Source: Rotaria sp. Silwood1
Lineage: Eukaryota > Rotifera > Eurotatoria > Philodinida > Philodinidae
DNA length: 64,000 nt
Direction of reading: 5' to 3'
Assembly: GCA_905250075.1 (NCBI GenBank)
Contig: CAJNOP010000656.1
Span: 1 to 64,000 of the forward strand
Part shown: one piece after another, positions 10,486-21,241 of the stretch
Layout: each line of letters begins with the position of its first letter
Position numbering within the stretch: the first letter of the stretch is position 1
The notes under the pieces: model-generated
Told to the model about the DNA's origin: nothing
Databases searched by the model: none
The model's input: the letters and a program-made list of their open reading frames with translations, nothing else
Made by a program: the position numbers and the translations under genes

Positions 10486-11433
10486 CTAGTTGAAAATTCT
10501 AATAGATAATGTGCCTATGATCCAAAACCAGAGTCCAAATATCTCCGATCTTTGTTTTTCAAACCCACTTGTAACGTTCGTTGTATTGAGCAAGAACTGT
10601 ACATCAGTACAGTTAGTGCTTGTGACCATACAATTAAAATGAATTTGTATCTGATTAGAGTTCAATTCATAATCAAACACTGCAACCTTTCCAATTGCTC
10701 CTTTAAAAAACGATTGTAGTTGTCGAGTTCCAACGCGCATCGGTGCTGTGCCATTTTGTGGTATAATACCGTATCCTAATAATGGGTCTTGATCACGCTC
10801 AACTCCGTTCTTGAAAATTTTCGTATAACCAGTTGGATAAGTGCTACTAACATTAACTGTATTAATAGTGAGAGTATACAGAATCCATTGTCCAACGATA
10901 ACGTTATCTTGAAAATAACTTCCAGCTCCTAAGCCTCCAGATAAGTTGAATGCATAACCACTAATACGATTAAGACGTCCTTCGGTGTTATTATAACTGT
11001 ACATTCTTGCAGCCCAACTTTGCTGTTGTATGTTCCCTTTTCCCATCCACCAGACATAACCACTTCCTTCCTCATAGTCGAATTGTAGTGTATCAGGTCG
11101 AAACCATGCTTCTATAGTGAGAATACCAGTTCGGACAATTTCCAAATAATCATTGTCGCCTATAGTGAAATATTGATTAATTCCATTAAACACACTTGCA
11201 GTATCATTATTTGGCATTATTGTGGCAGAAGGATTGTTCGTAAACGCTCCGTTTAAATTGTGAACTGAATAGTCATTTGGGATACTAGGATCGAGAGGCC
11301 AGTATGCGACTGGCAAATGTGTCAGAACAGTTTTGTCATAGCTGGAGAGCGTATTAGCAGTATTAAAGAGAAAAGAAATGAATAGAAAATCCAGTAAATA
11401 TAATGAAAGAAGCCAAGTAGTTGCATGATACAT
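10486..11433 (-). CDS. Secreted or membrane-anchored LamG-like (concanavalin-fold) protein
   Basis: A single-exon frame of 315 residues from ATG at 11433. The frame stays open a little upstream but without another ATG. The N-terminus carries a hydrophobic signal peptide (WLLSLYLLDFLFISFLF). Residues about 40-280 look like a LamG-like jellyroll: the strand LPVAYWPLD, the sequence VFNGINQYFTIG, LTIEAWFRPD, then GQWILYTLTI and KIFKNGVE, ending FKGAIGKVAVFDYELNSNQI. This order is typical of the Laminin_G_3 type, which binds sugars or proteins. Several N-x-S/T sites fit an extracellular protein. Two cysteines near the end (NCM, NCT) could pair. A hydrophobic C-terminus (LWFWIIGTLSIRIF) suggests a membrane or GPI anchor. 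The domain is frequent in bacteria, so horizontal transfer is possible, but nothing here proves it. Confidence 0.75.
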   Translation of the reverse strand: MYHATTWLLSLYLLDFLFISFLFNTANTLSSYDKTVLTHLPVAYWPLDPSIPNDYSVHNLNGAFTNNPSATIMPNNDTASVFNGINQYFTIGDNDYLEIVRTGILTIEAWFRPDTLQFDYEEGSGYVWWMGKGNIQQQSWAARMYSYNNTEGRLNRISGYAFNLSGGLGAGSYFQDNVIVGQWILYTLTINTVNVSSTYPTGYTKIFKNGVERDQDPLLGYGIIPQNGTAPMRVGTRQLQSFFKGAIGKVAVFDYELNSNQIQIHFNCMVTSTNCTDVQFLLNTTNVTSGFEKQRSEIFGLWFWIIGTLSIRIFN

Positions 11434-11891
11434 TATTACGAAAATTTGAAGTTTATGACGCCAATGAATTGGAAAAGAATTCAAAATTTTTGTATTTTAT
11501 TAAAAACATTTTGTGAAATCTACAAAATATATTTGAGTTTACTAAACATCCCAAGCTCAATTAACCTATAGTAGAATCTATAGAAATTTATCACAATTAC
11601 TAAGCTTCAATAAGATCTATAAAAGGTTACCATTGTCATTTTCCCAGTTGAATGGACATGAGCATTTTTTGAATGATTTTAATATAACACGACAGAAAGC
11701 GTTTGAGCTTTTGGCTCTATCTAGAGTCGATATTCCATCATCTTTTTACAAAATCGACGAAAAACCGAGTGTCTTTCGTCTTCGAGACATTATGATTTTA
11801 TCGAAGACAAATCCCCAGGACAAACAATCATATGGTAAGGTCTTACCAGGCCCTACCTATGATCTTCTATGATTTTTTAAGATCAAGCATA

Positions 11892-12066
11892 TATCGTACG
11901 AAAAATCCTAGTGTCTACAAAGCTTACATAAAGTCTTAGCATATGATTCTTTCAAGATCTGACTGCTTTATAGTGTCTTAATACAATCTTTCGAAGAGAT
12001 GATAAAAGATCGTATGTCAAGACTCGATGGAAATTTTGCAGACAACACGATTTTTCGTACATTTTT
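11892..12066. repeat. Fold-back repeat
   Basis: TATCGTACGAAAAATCCTAG at 11892 is matched, inverted, by CGATTTTTCGTACA near 12048-12061. Pairing continues inwards imperfectly for about 55 bp (GTCTTAGCATATGAT against ATCGTATGTCAAGAC). No coding content. Likely a small non-autonomous element. Confidence 0.5.
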
Positions 12067-12299
12067 CATAAGATTTCGTCGGTTCCACAAGATCTTATAT
12101 CTGATTTTTTTAGCTTGGGTCATCAAAAATTTTCAAAATCTGAGTAACTGACAAATATTTCCTTATGTAAGTTTCTAGCTCTCCTTGGCTCTGTGTTATT
12201 CTGTATGCTTCTACACTGTAAAAAAAAATGATACGAATAGTAAATCTTTAAAGGCTTTCTTGAAGTACAATATATAAAAAGACCCCTTTTTACCTTTTA

Positions 12300-12480
12300 T
12301 GAACTCTTTCTCAACCCTTTTCATAAACTCTCTAGAAAGGATTTATAATATTCATAACCTCTTACAGAATTTATTATATATTTCAGTTTCATCGACCACT
12401 TGTAAGTGTACATGAACTTTATAAATGCTTGAAAATAAACTTAAAGACGATTATCAAAAGGGTATATAGAAGAGTTCATG
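12300..12480. repeat. Fold-back repeat
   Basis: TGAACTCTTTCTCAACCCTTTTCAT at the left end pairs imperfectly with CAAAAGGGTATATAGAAGAG and TTCATG at the right end. The middle also pairs weakly (ATAAAGTTCATG words). No open frame. Confidence 0.45.
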
Positions 12481-13504
12481 AGAATCCTGAATGTTACCAT
12501 GCCTCTCGATGTGGAAGGGAATAGGATTGGCCTGCCACCACTTTTCAGAAATGTCTACGAAAATTTTCGTAGTAGCTATGTACCAAATATTTTACACAAT
12601 CCCCGACTTCTGGTACATTAGGCAGACAATCTGTGGTGTCTATCAGATCTCACAAACTTGATAGCCTGTCTATGGTTTCTACTAAACCGATCACACAGTC
12701 TGTGGATTTGACAAAGCTCACAGACACAATAGAACCTGCATCGAATACGAAGCTAACCTTTAGTAAACTTTGCCTCCTTTAGAGGCAAGCTAAGTTGTCG
12801 TTTTATGGAACCAGACTACAACCGACTGTGATTTTTAAAATTAAGCTTTAAAAGCATCTAACAGTCACTAGTATAGCCGCCTTTAGTTACAAAAATATTG
12901 AGCAACGTATTTGCATTGAATATCAAAAGGTTTTTTCTGGAAGCTGTGAAGAAAAGTATCACTCTTAGAAGTCTGAAAAAAATTTTCGCTCTCTGAGATA
13001 CTGCCTTTGATTCTGTACTAGTTAGTGAAATTTACTAAAGTCCATGTTTGACATGAAATTAGATTTCTTGCAAAAAGGCTTTCGTGCAATCTTCAAATTG
13101 GAAAAAATGTTATATTGTATCTGCTTAAAATAATTCCTTATCTCTTGTCTCCATCACTTCTTCCCATTTGACTTTCCAACTGTGTCTGCGAAAAAGGTTT
13201 AGCATCTCTCACTCATGTCACTTCCGAAAACTATGGAAAGCCTTGAATCTTACTAAAGACTCATGAGTACCATCAACCAATCAAGCGTTTATAAGGAATC
13301 GTAACCCATGTAAGAGTTTATGATCCCTATAAAAGACTGTCAACACGATAATTAAACTTAAGAAGGTTCCTGAAGTGGTTAAACAACAGTTTTTATTCGA
13401 TGAACTTGGCAAACCTGACGAAAAAGTTACCTGACCGATAGTTATAATCCAAAAACACAGCAAATAGCCGATAGCATTCAATCATTGTTTATGAGCAGTA
13501 ATGC

Positions 13505-13910
13505 AAAAAAACCAAACAATTTCATTCTATCGATCTCATAAGCTGCGAAAAAAACTGTTATAATGATTAAACTAAAAAAAACGTAAAGTACAGTCAATTC
13601 TTTGATCTCATTTCTGTCATAAGATGCTCGTTAGCTGTCAAGAGAAATGAATGATGAAGACAAAAAATCAATAAATAAAACTAACTTATTTGATTTCTCT
13701 CACAAGATGGTGAAAATATGCCGGCATAAATAAATGAAGAGAAAAAGTAAAGTGAATTCTATTATTCGGTTTCTCTTACGAGATACCCGATAACTGTCAA
13801 GACAGCTGAATGAAAAAAAAAAGAAAAACAAACTAATTCAACTCACCTCTTCGATTTCTCTTATAAAACGGTCGAAAATTATCAGGTTGACAGTGGGCGA
13901 AGACGACACT
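13505..13910. repeat. Degenerate tandem repeat, unit about 70-95 bp
   Basis: At least four diverged copies share the order TTTGATTTCTCT(C/T)A(C/T)AAGA, a GGT/CGATAACTGTCAAGA-like segment, then an A-rich GAATGAA spacer. The best-matched copies begin near 13600, 13690, 13765 and 13850. Low coding potential. It could be a minisatellite or an eroded array. Confidence 0.4.
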
Positions 13911-15079
13911 CGCATCTACATCTCATTTTTTTAAAATGAAAAACAAAATCTATTTCGAAAACAATTTAATCGGAAAAACAATATTCCATGAAAATTATTT
14001 TTGATTTAAATAGAAATTCGTTTAAATATTCAATTTTAAAGAAACCCATTGAAGAATAATAAAATCGATTAATATATCAATCAGATTCAACAAATATTGA
14101 CACTTGTTTCAATTCATTAGATTCTGCTCATTTTACAAAGGAACGAACTGAAAATTTTTCTATTTTAATTGAACTTCAAAACATGACTAAAAATTTTTAG
14201 TTTTATTATTATTGTTTTTTTATTAGAAAACGAAAGAGATAAAAAAAAAGAAAGAGTTATTTAGATTTACAATGACATTAACAGTGAAGAGTTTTCAGAT
14301 GAAGACTTGCCTAGTTCAGATATATGATCTAGCAAAAGAAGCAGCTCAGTTAACTATTGATTGGCTTAGATGATTTTATTGAAAAGTTTTAATTAAAAAG
14401 AACTTCTTTTTTGTTTGTTCGCGAACAAAAAATTTTCATTTGGAATAAATGAAAATATTTCTCAGCAGACAAAATGCCACAGAAAATTGACGATTTCAAT
14501 ATCTTTTGCTTGGTTTCTGCCATATTTTCAGCTCCTTTCACCCTCAAAAACAGCAGAGAACTTTGAACATGAATATTTTTTGGATGTGTTCTAATTTGGA
14601 AGATCTTTTTATGTACCCAAAATATGAGCTAAAATTTAATGAGTTTTTGCGACTGGTTCCATCATAATTAACCGATCGATATTTCCTAAAAGATATCTAG
14701 TAAATCCTTCTGATTATTTATCAACATGAGGATGTAGATATAGGTACAGCTGTATTTTACTTTCGACATTATTCAGAAGAACTATTCTTACATTATGTGT
14801 TTGAGCTACTCAAGTTGATAGTATAAACGTTACGAGGACAAACCGTTCATTTATTTTGTGGAGCACTGATTACATTCTTAAGCTCATCACTTTTTCTTAT
14901 TTTTTTTTAAATCTCAAACTAATTCGTCTTCTTGCGGATTCACGTTGCAATGTTCCCTTTTTTTAATCATTATAATGTTTTTATTCGTGATTTTGTACAG
15001 TTTGATTAAGATCTTCAGCAATATTATTAAGTAATGGTAATAATGAAGCACAAACCATTTCTTGACTATTTTCGATTAC

Positions 15080-15137
15080 GGAGGGTATGGGTACAGGTTT
15101 ACATTGAAATAAATCCCCACACTCACACTAACACCCC
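15080..15137. repeat. Short palindrome with GT-rich arms
   Basis: GGAGGGTATGGGTACAGG on the left faces CCCCACACTCACACTAACACC on the right, spaced about 20 bp. It is a more degenerate member of the palindrome set in the first 18 kb. Confidence 0.4.
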
Positions 15138-15212
15138 TTTTTTCTACTGTTTTAGTCAATGAATTTATTCTCACACGAACAAAGATGAAGCAAGACTTTC
15201 AAGTCAATTAAA

Positions 15213-17033
15213 TTAACCATTGAATGTCCTTTTCTTTGAAATTCCAGTGAATGCCTTCGGAAAAATTTTTCTAAGTAATTCAAATAAATATTGTGCAGTA
15301 GTATCATCGATTTGAAGTCGAATGGGCAATGAATACACTTGAACTAATCGACCGAAGATCGGTCTTACACGCTCGTCGGTCTCATAAAGTTCATTGGCTT
15401 GTTCAATAAATTGTATAAGATGATTCTTGTTTATTTGAGCCAATTCCAATCGTATGACGTTCGGTGACAGCAGAAGCCAAACAAGCAATGTCATCGCATC
15501 CAATCCATCATCTCCTTTTGTATAGAAATCGAACTCTTTTACTTTCGGCAGAGTTATCATGATTGTTTGTTTGTTAACTATCTGCAATACAAACAGAGGA
15601 TTTCTAGCAATTAAATATATGCAATCCCATAGAATGTTTATCGTTTGAACACATGCAATACTCTTCCGTTTTTCACCCATGTTAGAAAGAAAATTGATTT
15701 TCCTTTCTTTTCGATTAAGACTCATTAATAGGATGATCAAAGAGACTTACCTCTTCAAAAAGTGTCTCTACTGAACTTAATTTCCAATAGTCTAAACATA
15801 ATTTTTGATTCAATGAGGAAAAGACACGACTGATCAAATGTAACAAATCCATAGTGATTGGTTCTCGATCGCTATTATCAAATGAAACTAATCGAACGTC
15901 TTTGAATACAATTGAGGGTGAATTAATATCTTCCTTATTCAAAAGCCACATATCCAATTTCCTAGGAAAATTGATATAGACAGGAGTTTCACACGGCATT
16001 GATCCGATGAAGACGCGATCATTGTTAGTGTATAGAACAAGAACTGGCGATCGTCGAACATCAAGCCACCAATCACTTTGAAAATTGAGCAATGTGCTCA
16101 CCGCATTGATTGTCTGGTCATTATATCGAATGGTAAAACGAAGTTTTTTCAAACGTTTACATTGTTGGAACAATGTCTCTAAGCGATGCATATTCCATGG
16201 ATGAATCGTTTGAATGGAGAATACGAGTTCTTCCAAAGACGATTGATAGCAGTTGATGAAATTTTCGATTGATCGAATGTTAAAACGATCCTCGATAATA
16301 TCATAAACAATATTCAATCTTACTAGTTGCATAGATCGAGATATCTCAGTTGCCAAATTATAATGGTCATTACAGTATGGTCTAAACCGGTTGATTTTCA
16401 GCTTAATTAGATTGGGCATGTTAGATGCCAAAGAAGAAAAAGAGGCTTCATGTAGCAAATCGATGGATACACGAACGATGCTTTGACAATATTGGGTGAT
16501 TTTTTTCCTTCGAATAATCAACATTTAACTGATAATTGATTAGGAATGAATCTCTCACTTACCTTTCGATAATCAATGATTTGATCGCAATCACCAAGAA
16601 GAGAAACAAGATTATACTTATTTGGTTTTTTACTAGTCAGAAACTTGTGTTGTAGAAAAAAATCTAAACACGAAATAATAGCATTGGCAACAGTGGTCGG
16701 TTCAACATGTAATTCCATTGCAAATTTCGAATCATGTTTGAGAACAATGGAATGTAGATGAGGAAAAGAATCAATAATGGAAAAGATAGCAGATAATAAG
16801 TCGATATCAATCGAAAGTGTGTGTATGTTATTCTGAAGAGATGGAAGATTTTTAATTAGCCAAGTTTTAGGAACTGTTTTGGGCAAATCGAAATGACGAG
16901 TTGATTCGAGAACAATTGTATTGAATCGTCGATTAAGATCGAAGAAAGCTTGAATTGACTCAGACGATCTCATATAAGAAAGGATAAGCAATAGAATTTC
17001 ATTCGGCAGAATTTCCAAACAACTATGCAACAT
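15213..17033 (-). CDS. F-box/LRR-type protein, three exons, first junction out of frame
   Basis: Proposed exons on the minus strand: 17033-16563, 16507-15751 and 15662-15213. Exon 1 starts MLHSCLEILPNEILLLILSY, a clear F-box, followed by LNRRFNTIV as in bdelloid F-box families. Exons 2 and 3 hold leucine-rich text (MPNLIKLKINRF, QCKRLKKLRFTIRY, LSPNVIRLELAQI). The exon 2 donor (GAG/GTAAGT) and exon 3 acceptor keep frame. At the first intron the donor is perfect (AAG/GTAAGT), but every AG nearby leaves exon 2 one base out of frame, so this copy may carry a frameshift or use a site I cannot see. The product would be a substrate receptor of an SCF ubiquitin ligase (family knowledge); its target is unknown. 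It may be functional or recently broken. Confidence 0.65.
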
Positions 17034-18242
17034 CAATACAAAGATAAATCAAATAAGAATCTTATGACAATGCTATTCTAGTCGATGAAACTTGACCAGT
17101 TGATCTTTTTGATTAATAGCATTCTTTCCCATAGCACATTGAACTAAACAAAACCTATTAATTCTACTCGTGCTAGATCACATTCGAGACAGTGAACACT
17201 GAAGTTTTACGTGCATTAGCATATGAGATATGCAACTTCATCATCGATCTTCTTACGTTTGATTGTATATTGTTACTTGATAGACGAATCAGCTGATCAA
17301 GCTCCATCGATTAGAACAGTTCTCGATCGAATGGAGATTAACATTTCGGATAGTTCCTTCGTTAGATGGAAGGAGAATGAATTATCTCTTTACCTGTCAG
17401 ACACACGAATTTTCATCGGCTGTTCTATAACATTGTGGTCAAGATTGTTGTTACAAGTACTAGTCGATTGAGTTTCGTCCGTCAGAGATAAGGTAATCAG
17501 TTTTTCGTTCATTTCACGTTGCTCATTTGTCATAATTTTATTATGGTCTTTCAAAATTAAAAGAAAACACATTCAAATATTCAATAATTAACAACAAACT
17601 ATACCTAATTTTTGACTGGAATTTTTCCCTGATTTATTTGTTTTTGAATGATTGATGGCGTTCCCCATACCGAGCTCACCTAGGATGAATCTTTATCTTA
17701 TTCCTAAATGAATAGCAAAGTATTCGATTGCGAAAAATATGTAAACAAATATTCTATCCAAGTAAAAGAAAATACCGAAAACTTACCTGATTGTGTCATG
17801 TTTTCTTTCTTTTCTATTTCATTTTGACGCTGAGGTTGCATATTTATATAATCATTTCATTTTTTCGTTCCTTTCGGAAAGAAAGAGAAGTATGAATCAA
17901 TCTGTGGTTGGAGAAAGCCGTGTTGACTTCAGATGTGAGTGTGGATGAAGAAAATAAAGGTGTGCGTGTGACCTTATATGGATGTCGATGTGAGTGTACA
18001 TCTTGTATTTTTCTACATCTCACCTCCATCCTCCTCCTTCCCACATCCATACCACACCCAAAAAGGAGTATGATGAATATTTTATTCATTGGATTGAACA
18101 ATGTGGTGTATATGCTGCTAATCTTCTTCATTTAACTATTCACAAATTTCCATAATATCGTGATCGAACTATTTATCAAAAAACAATAAGGTTTTCATCT
18201 CTTTTCACAAATAAACCAAATCTTTTCTTCATTTACGTGTAG
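17034..18242. other. Intergenic, no confident gene
   Basis: A plus-strand frame at 17223-17471 (82 residues, ATG start) has no recognisable content. The palindrome at 17932-18060 falls here. Confidence 0.4.
17932..18060. repeat. Long palindrome with GT-rich and CA-rich arms
   Basis: The left half carries GATGTGAGTGTGGATG and GATGTGAGTGTACATC. The right half carries ACATCTCACCTCCATCC and CCCACATCCATACCACACCC. It is the largest member of the G-left/C-right palindrome set and the last one in the window. Confidence 0.45.
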
Positions 18243-18496
18243 ATTTTTATAAACGAGCACAAATCTTTATATCTGATATTTGGAGATGTTTTAATGGACA
18301 CGGTGTACAACATTTTACTGTTAATTGAGTTGTTCAAGTTTTATCTTATGAAAAAATTTGAATTTATTTATCGAAGTTAAAAGAACATTTAAAACGTCAA
18401 GAACTTATTCCATTTCGTGGTAAAGATGAAATAGAAATTCATGTTGGATGTATTTTAGCTGTTTATTATCTTGTTAATCAAATTAATATAAAATAT
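18243..18496 (+). pseudogene. Queuosine salvage protein (DUF2419/QNG1) pseudogene fragment
   Basis: One frame reads DFYKRAQIFISDIWRCFNGH, then GVQHFTVN, a stop, VVQVLSYEKI, a stop, then KLKEHLKRQELIPFRGKDEIEIHVGCILAVYYLVNQ. This follows the middle of the queuosine-nucleotide salvage family (KRAQI, D.W, a VPQVL-type segment, then a G..-E-E-IR.. segment). The expected acidic LTMFADYR-like stretch is missing between the two halves, and two in-frame stops interrupt it. A GTGTAG acceptor-like signal precedes it, so it was probably an internal exon. In working form the enzyme releases queuine for tRNA modification. The rest of the gene is not visible nearby. Confidence 0.6.
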
Positions 18497-20659
18497 TCCT
18501 TTAGAAAAAGGTATTGAAGATAAAGAACAAGGATAAAATGCTGGAAACAAAAAAAAATCTTTATCGACAAACATCAATTCATCGAATTCAATCGATTTTT
18601 TATTAAATTGTCATGTCAATAGTAAAATAAACGTGTCCTTCACAATTGAATAATTATCAAAAAAAGAAAACAAACAGAAGAGAAAGAGATAAGGAAAGAT
18701 AGTATTATTTGCATCAACTGGTCTTAGAGGATTAATAATAATAACAATAACATATGTTGATATTTCAATACGTTTTGATTTATGGAGAGTTTGTCATAAA
18801 AATTCATCAGGTCTCTATCATTAAACGACTAATAATCAATTCACATCATGAATTATAAATTCAACATTTCCTAATAAAAAATACAAGTTTGAATTTTCAA
18901 TGTATTATTTTTTTTCTTGTAAAGAATAATTTTGAAATAATTGAAAAGATTTCATTCGAAGTACTCAAACATTAGAAATTATCTCTTTAATATTTTATTT
19001 AATTGATGCTCTATTAATTCTAATTGAAATATTAAATCTTCTAAGTTTATCACATCAATAGATATAATGCATCTATTCTTTTATTTATAGTTTGTTGAAA
19101 TTATTTTTGATTAAATTCAATTGAAAGAATGTCTTTTCTTTTTCTTTTTAGGTATGTTTTTTTATCAACATGATTAGGTGTTATATCTGGTCAGTCTTAA
19201 AAACATCATTCATTAGCTTTTCATCGTTTGACTTGATGGTATAGTCTTTTTTGTACTATTTTCTTTGTTTTTGCATTATTAGCATATCTTACTGATCTTA
19301 ATCATGTATGATTATGAATGCAAACGATTTACAATTCATTGTCTTTTTATTTGGATTCGAACGAAAAAAAGCAATGGAATTAGAAATATTCCAATGAATA
19401 CTGGAGAAAGTTCTCCATGGAATTTAGTCATGTTTAATCCATATTATTTATCAAATAATTCTCATAGATATCTTCCAAATTCATTAGTTAATTATCGAAA
19501 TTAGATTAATGTGACTCCAATTTTAGCACGAGAATATGTTTTCAAAGAAAAGATTTTTGATTTGGTATTTAAGCTGACATGAGAAACAGAATGGTTAAAG
19601 TTTGTATTCGATGATATTTTGAAGAGCAAATAATTCTCGAATAGTTCAATGTCGATAACATGCTCGTTGACAATCGATTGATCTTTACAGAGATGAGAAA
19701 GATTGATCTCAGAAGAATGTAATAGATATAGAAATGATATTCATACAACGCTTATAGAATAAAAACTCTTGCAATAAAACAATACAATTGCGTCTTAAGA
19801 AGTTCTTATTGATGAAAAAGAAATTCTTCTATTTGATAGAATCATTTAGCAATTATTTGTGAAACATATTTAAATGATAGAAATGAAAAGTGATTGATAT
19901 TCAAGTTAAAATTTTATCATTTGTCTGATTGACGCGTAACTGCGTTGCAATTGCTAAGAGAAAGCAAATAGGTGAAGTTTTCATTTTACTAATATTTAAT
20001 CGAAAAAATCAATGTTCTCATTCGAATAATAAAGTTCTCTGTTGAGCAAATGGTTATGGCCGTTGATCTGGAAGTTTAGCCACATTCAGACTCACGTCCA
20101 TACATAACATTCCTGATTTGGAATTTCTAATGTGATTGATCGCGAATAATTTTCACGATTTACGGATCAGTGTTAGGCATTGACGTCCATCGTTCACTCA
20201 TTGATCATTTCAAATTAAGTATGTTTAGAACATCTATCTACAAGATAAATAGTGAGTACTTTTACTATAGGTTATTGTTTCTAATATTTGCAATAGCAAT
20301 AGCAACGAAAAACAAAAGCAAAGTAGATCAAATATTGTTATTGATAGTACAACATCGAAAAATCCATAAGAGAATCAATGCAATAAAAGTAAAATATATT
20401 TCATGTCTGATCAAAAATGTCTGAAATGAAATTGATGCATAAGTATAGATGTAAACAAAAGAGAAGTCAGTCAAATAACATCAGGATTATGTACATTATA
20501 ATTCCTTCTCAACAAATTCTACAAGCAGAATAAGTAGAGAATTATCTTCTGTTGGCATGCACAATAGTTTTTGTTGCACATATAGAGCAGTAAATTTTTA
20601 TTCGATTGGCAGTGAAGTACATAAAATAATGGCATGTTACAATTTGCATAATTCTGTAC
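18497..20659. other. Decayed sequence, no intact gene
   Basis: Patches look like fossil coding DNA: about 18705-18815 (LFASTGLRGLIIITITYVDI) and 19190-19504 (HSLAFHRLT, then FVFALLAYLTDLNHV, then NPYYLSNNSHRYLPN). All are interrupted by stops or shifts. They may come from one or more membrane proteins, but I cannot name the family. The frame at 20170-20424 has no recognisable content. Confidence 0.35.
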
Positions 20660-21241
20660 ATGGACAAGATCGTTTTTTTCCTCTATGCCATGGTCATCCT
20701 TCCATTTCTCTCATCGGACAGTTATATATTCGATGATTGGTACCATTGTGTTAACCATCCAGAAGCACGCACCTATGAAGGACTCTTATCAACTATTGTT
20801 ATTGTCTTCGACTATCTTTAATATTGTGCACCGATTCAAGCTCGATATTTATTGACCATCTATCATGTTCTACTATGGATAATTACAAAAGCAGCCATTG
20901 TTGGCTATTTAATTTTCTATATTCAAGAAGAAAAAATATTTGAAATCATAATCTATGCTTCTTTTTTGGCCCTCCACCTATATCTTACTATTGGTCTTGT
21001 ATATTGTCGAATTCTTAAAAATTTCAAATCACATATTATTGTAGAAAATAAACATTTATTTGATTTTATCTCTCGATTGAAAGTCATTCTTACCATATAC
21101 ATATCAATTCACATGAACATAGGCTATGCATCATTGACACGGAATACTATTGCTTACTTTCTTCTATTCGATTTTTTCTCGGATTCTTATCATTATTTTC
21201 ATGGTATTTGGATCAAATCTGCATTGTATTTATTTTTGTAA
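20660..21241 (+). pseudogene. Multi-pass membrane protein with one in-frame stop
   Basis: ATG 20660 opens a frame (MDKIVFFLYAMVILPFLSSD) that continues to 21241, 193 codons plus the stop, with a single TAA at 20819-20821 after 53 codons. Both sides of the stop read as protein: IVIVFDYL before it and YCAPIQARYLLTIYHVLLWI after it. At least four hydrophobic segments follow (AAIVGYLIFYI, IIIYASFLALHLYLTIGLVY, ILTIYISIHM, IAYFLLFDFF). I do not recognise the family. One nonsense codon in an otherwise open frame suggests recent loss. The post-stop part could still be used only if translation restarted. Confidence 0.5.

Larger units (their letters stand above)
11434..15212. other. Gene-poor stretch with repeats
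   Basis: No confident gene in 3.8 kb. It contains two fold-back repeats (11892-12066 and 12300-12480), a degenerate tandem array (13505-13910) and one GT-rich palindrome (15080-15137). The short frame ending at 11872 has no ATG and no recognisable content. Confidence 0.4.

Noticed and set aside
11633..11872. 79-residue frame downstream of the LamG gene
   Set aside because: It lacks an ATG, has no recognisable content, and ends just before a fold-back repeat.
18705..19504. Membrane-like fragments as an NADPH oxidase relic
   Set aside because: Short stretches resembled oxidase helices, but their order is wrong and no heme or FAD motifs are visible. Left unnamed.
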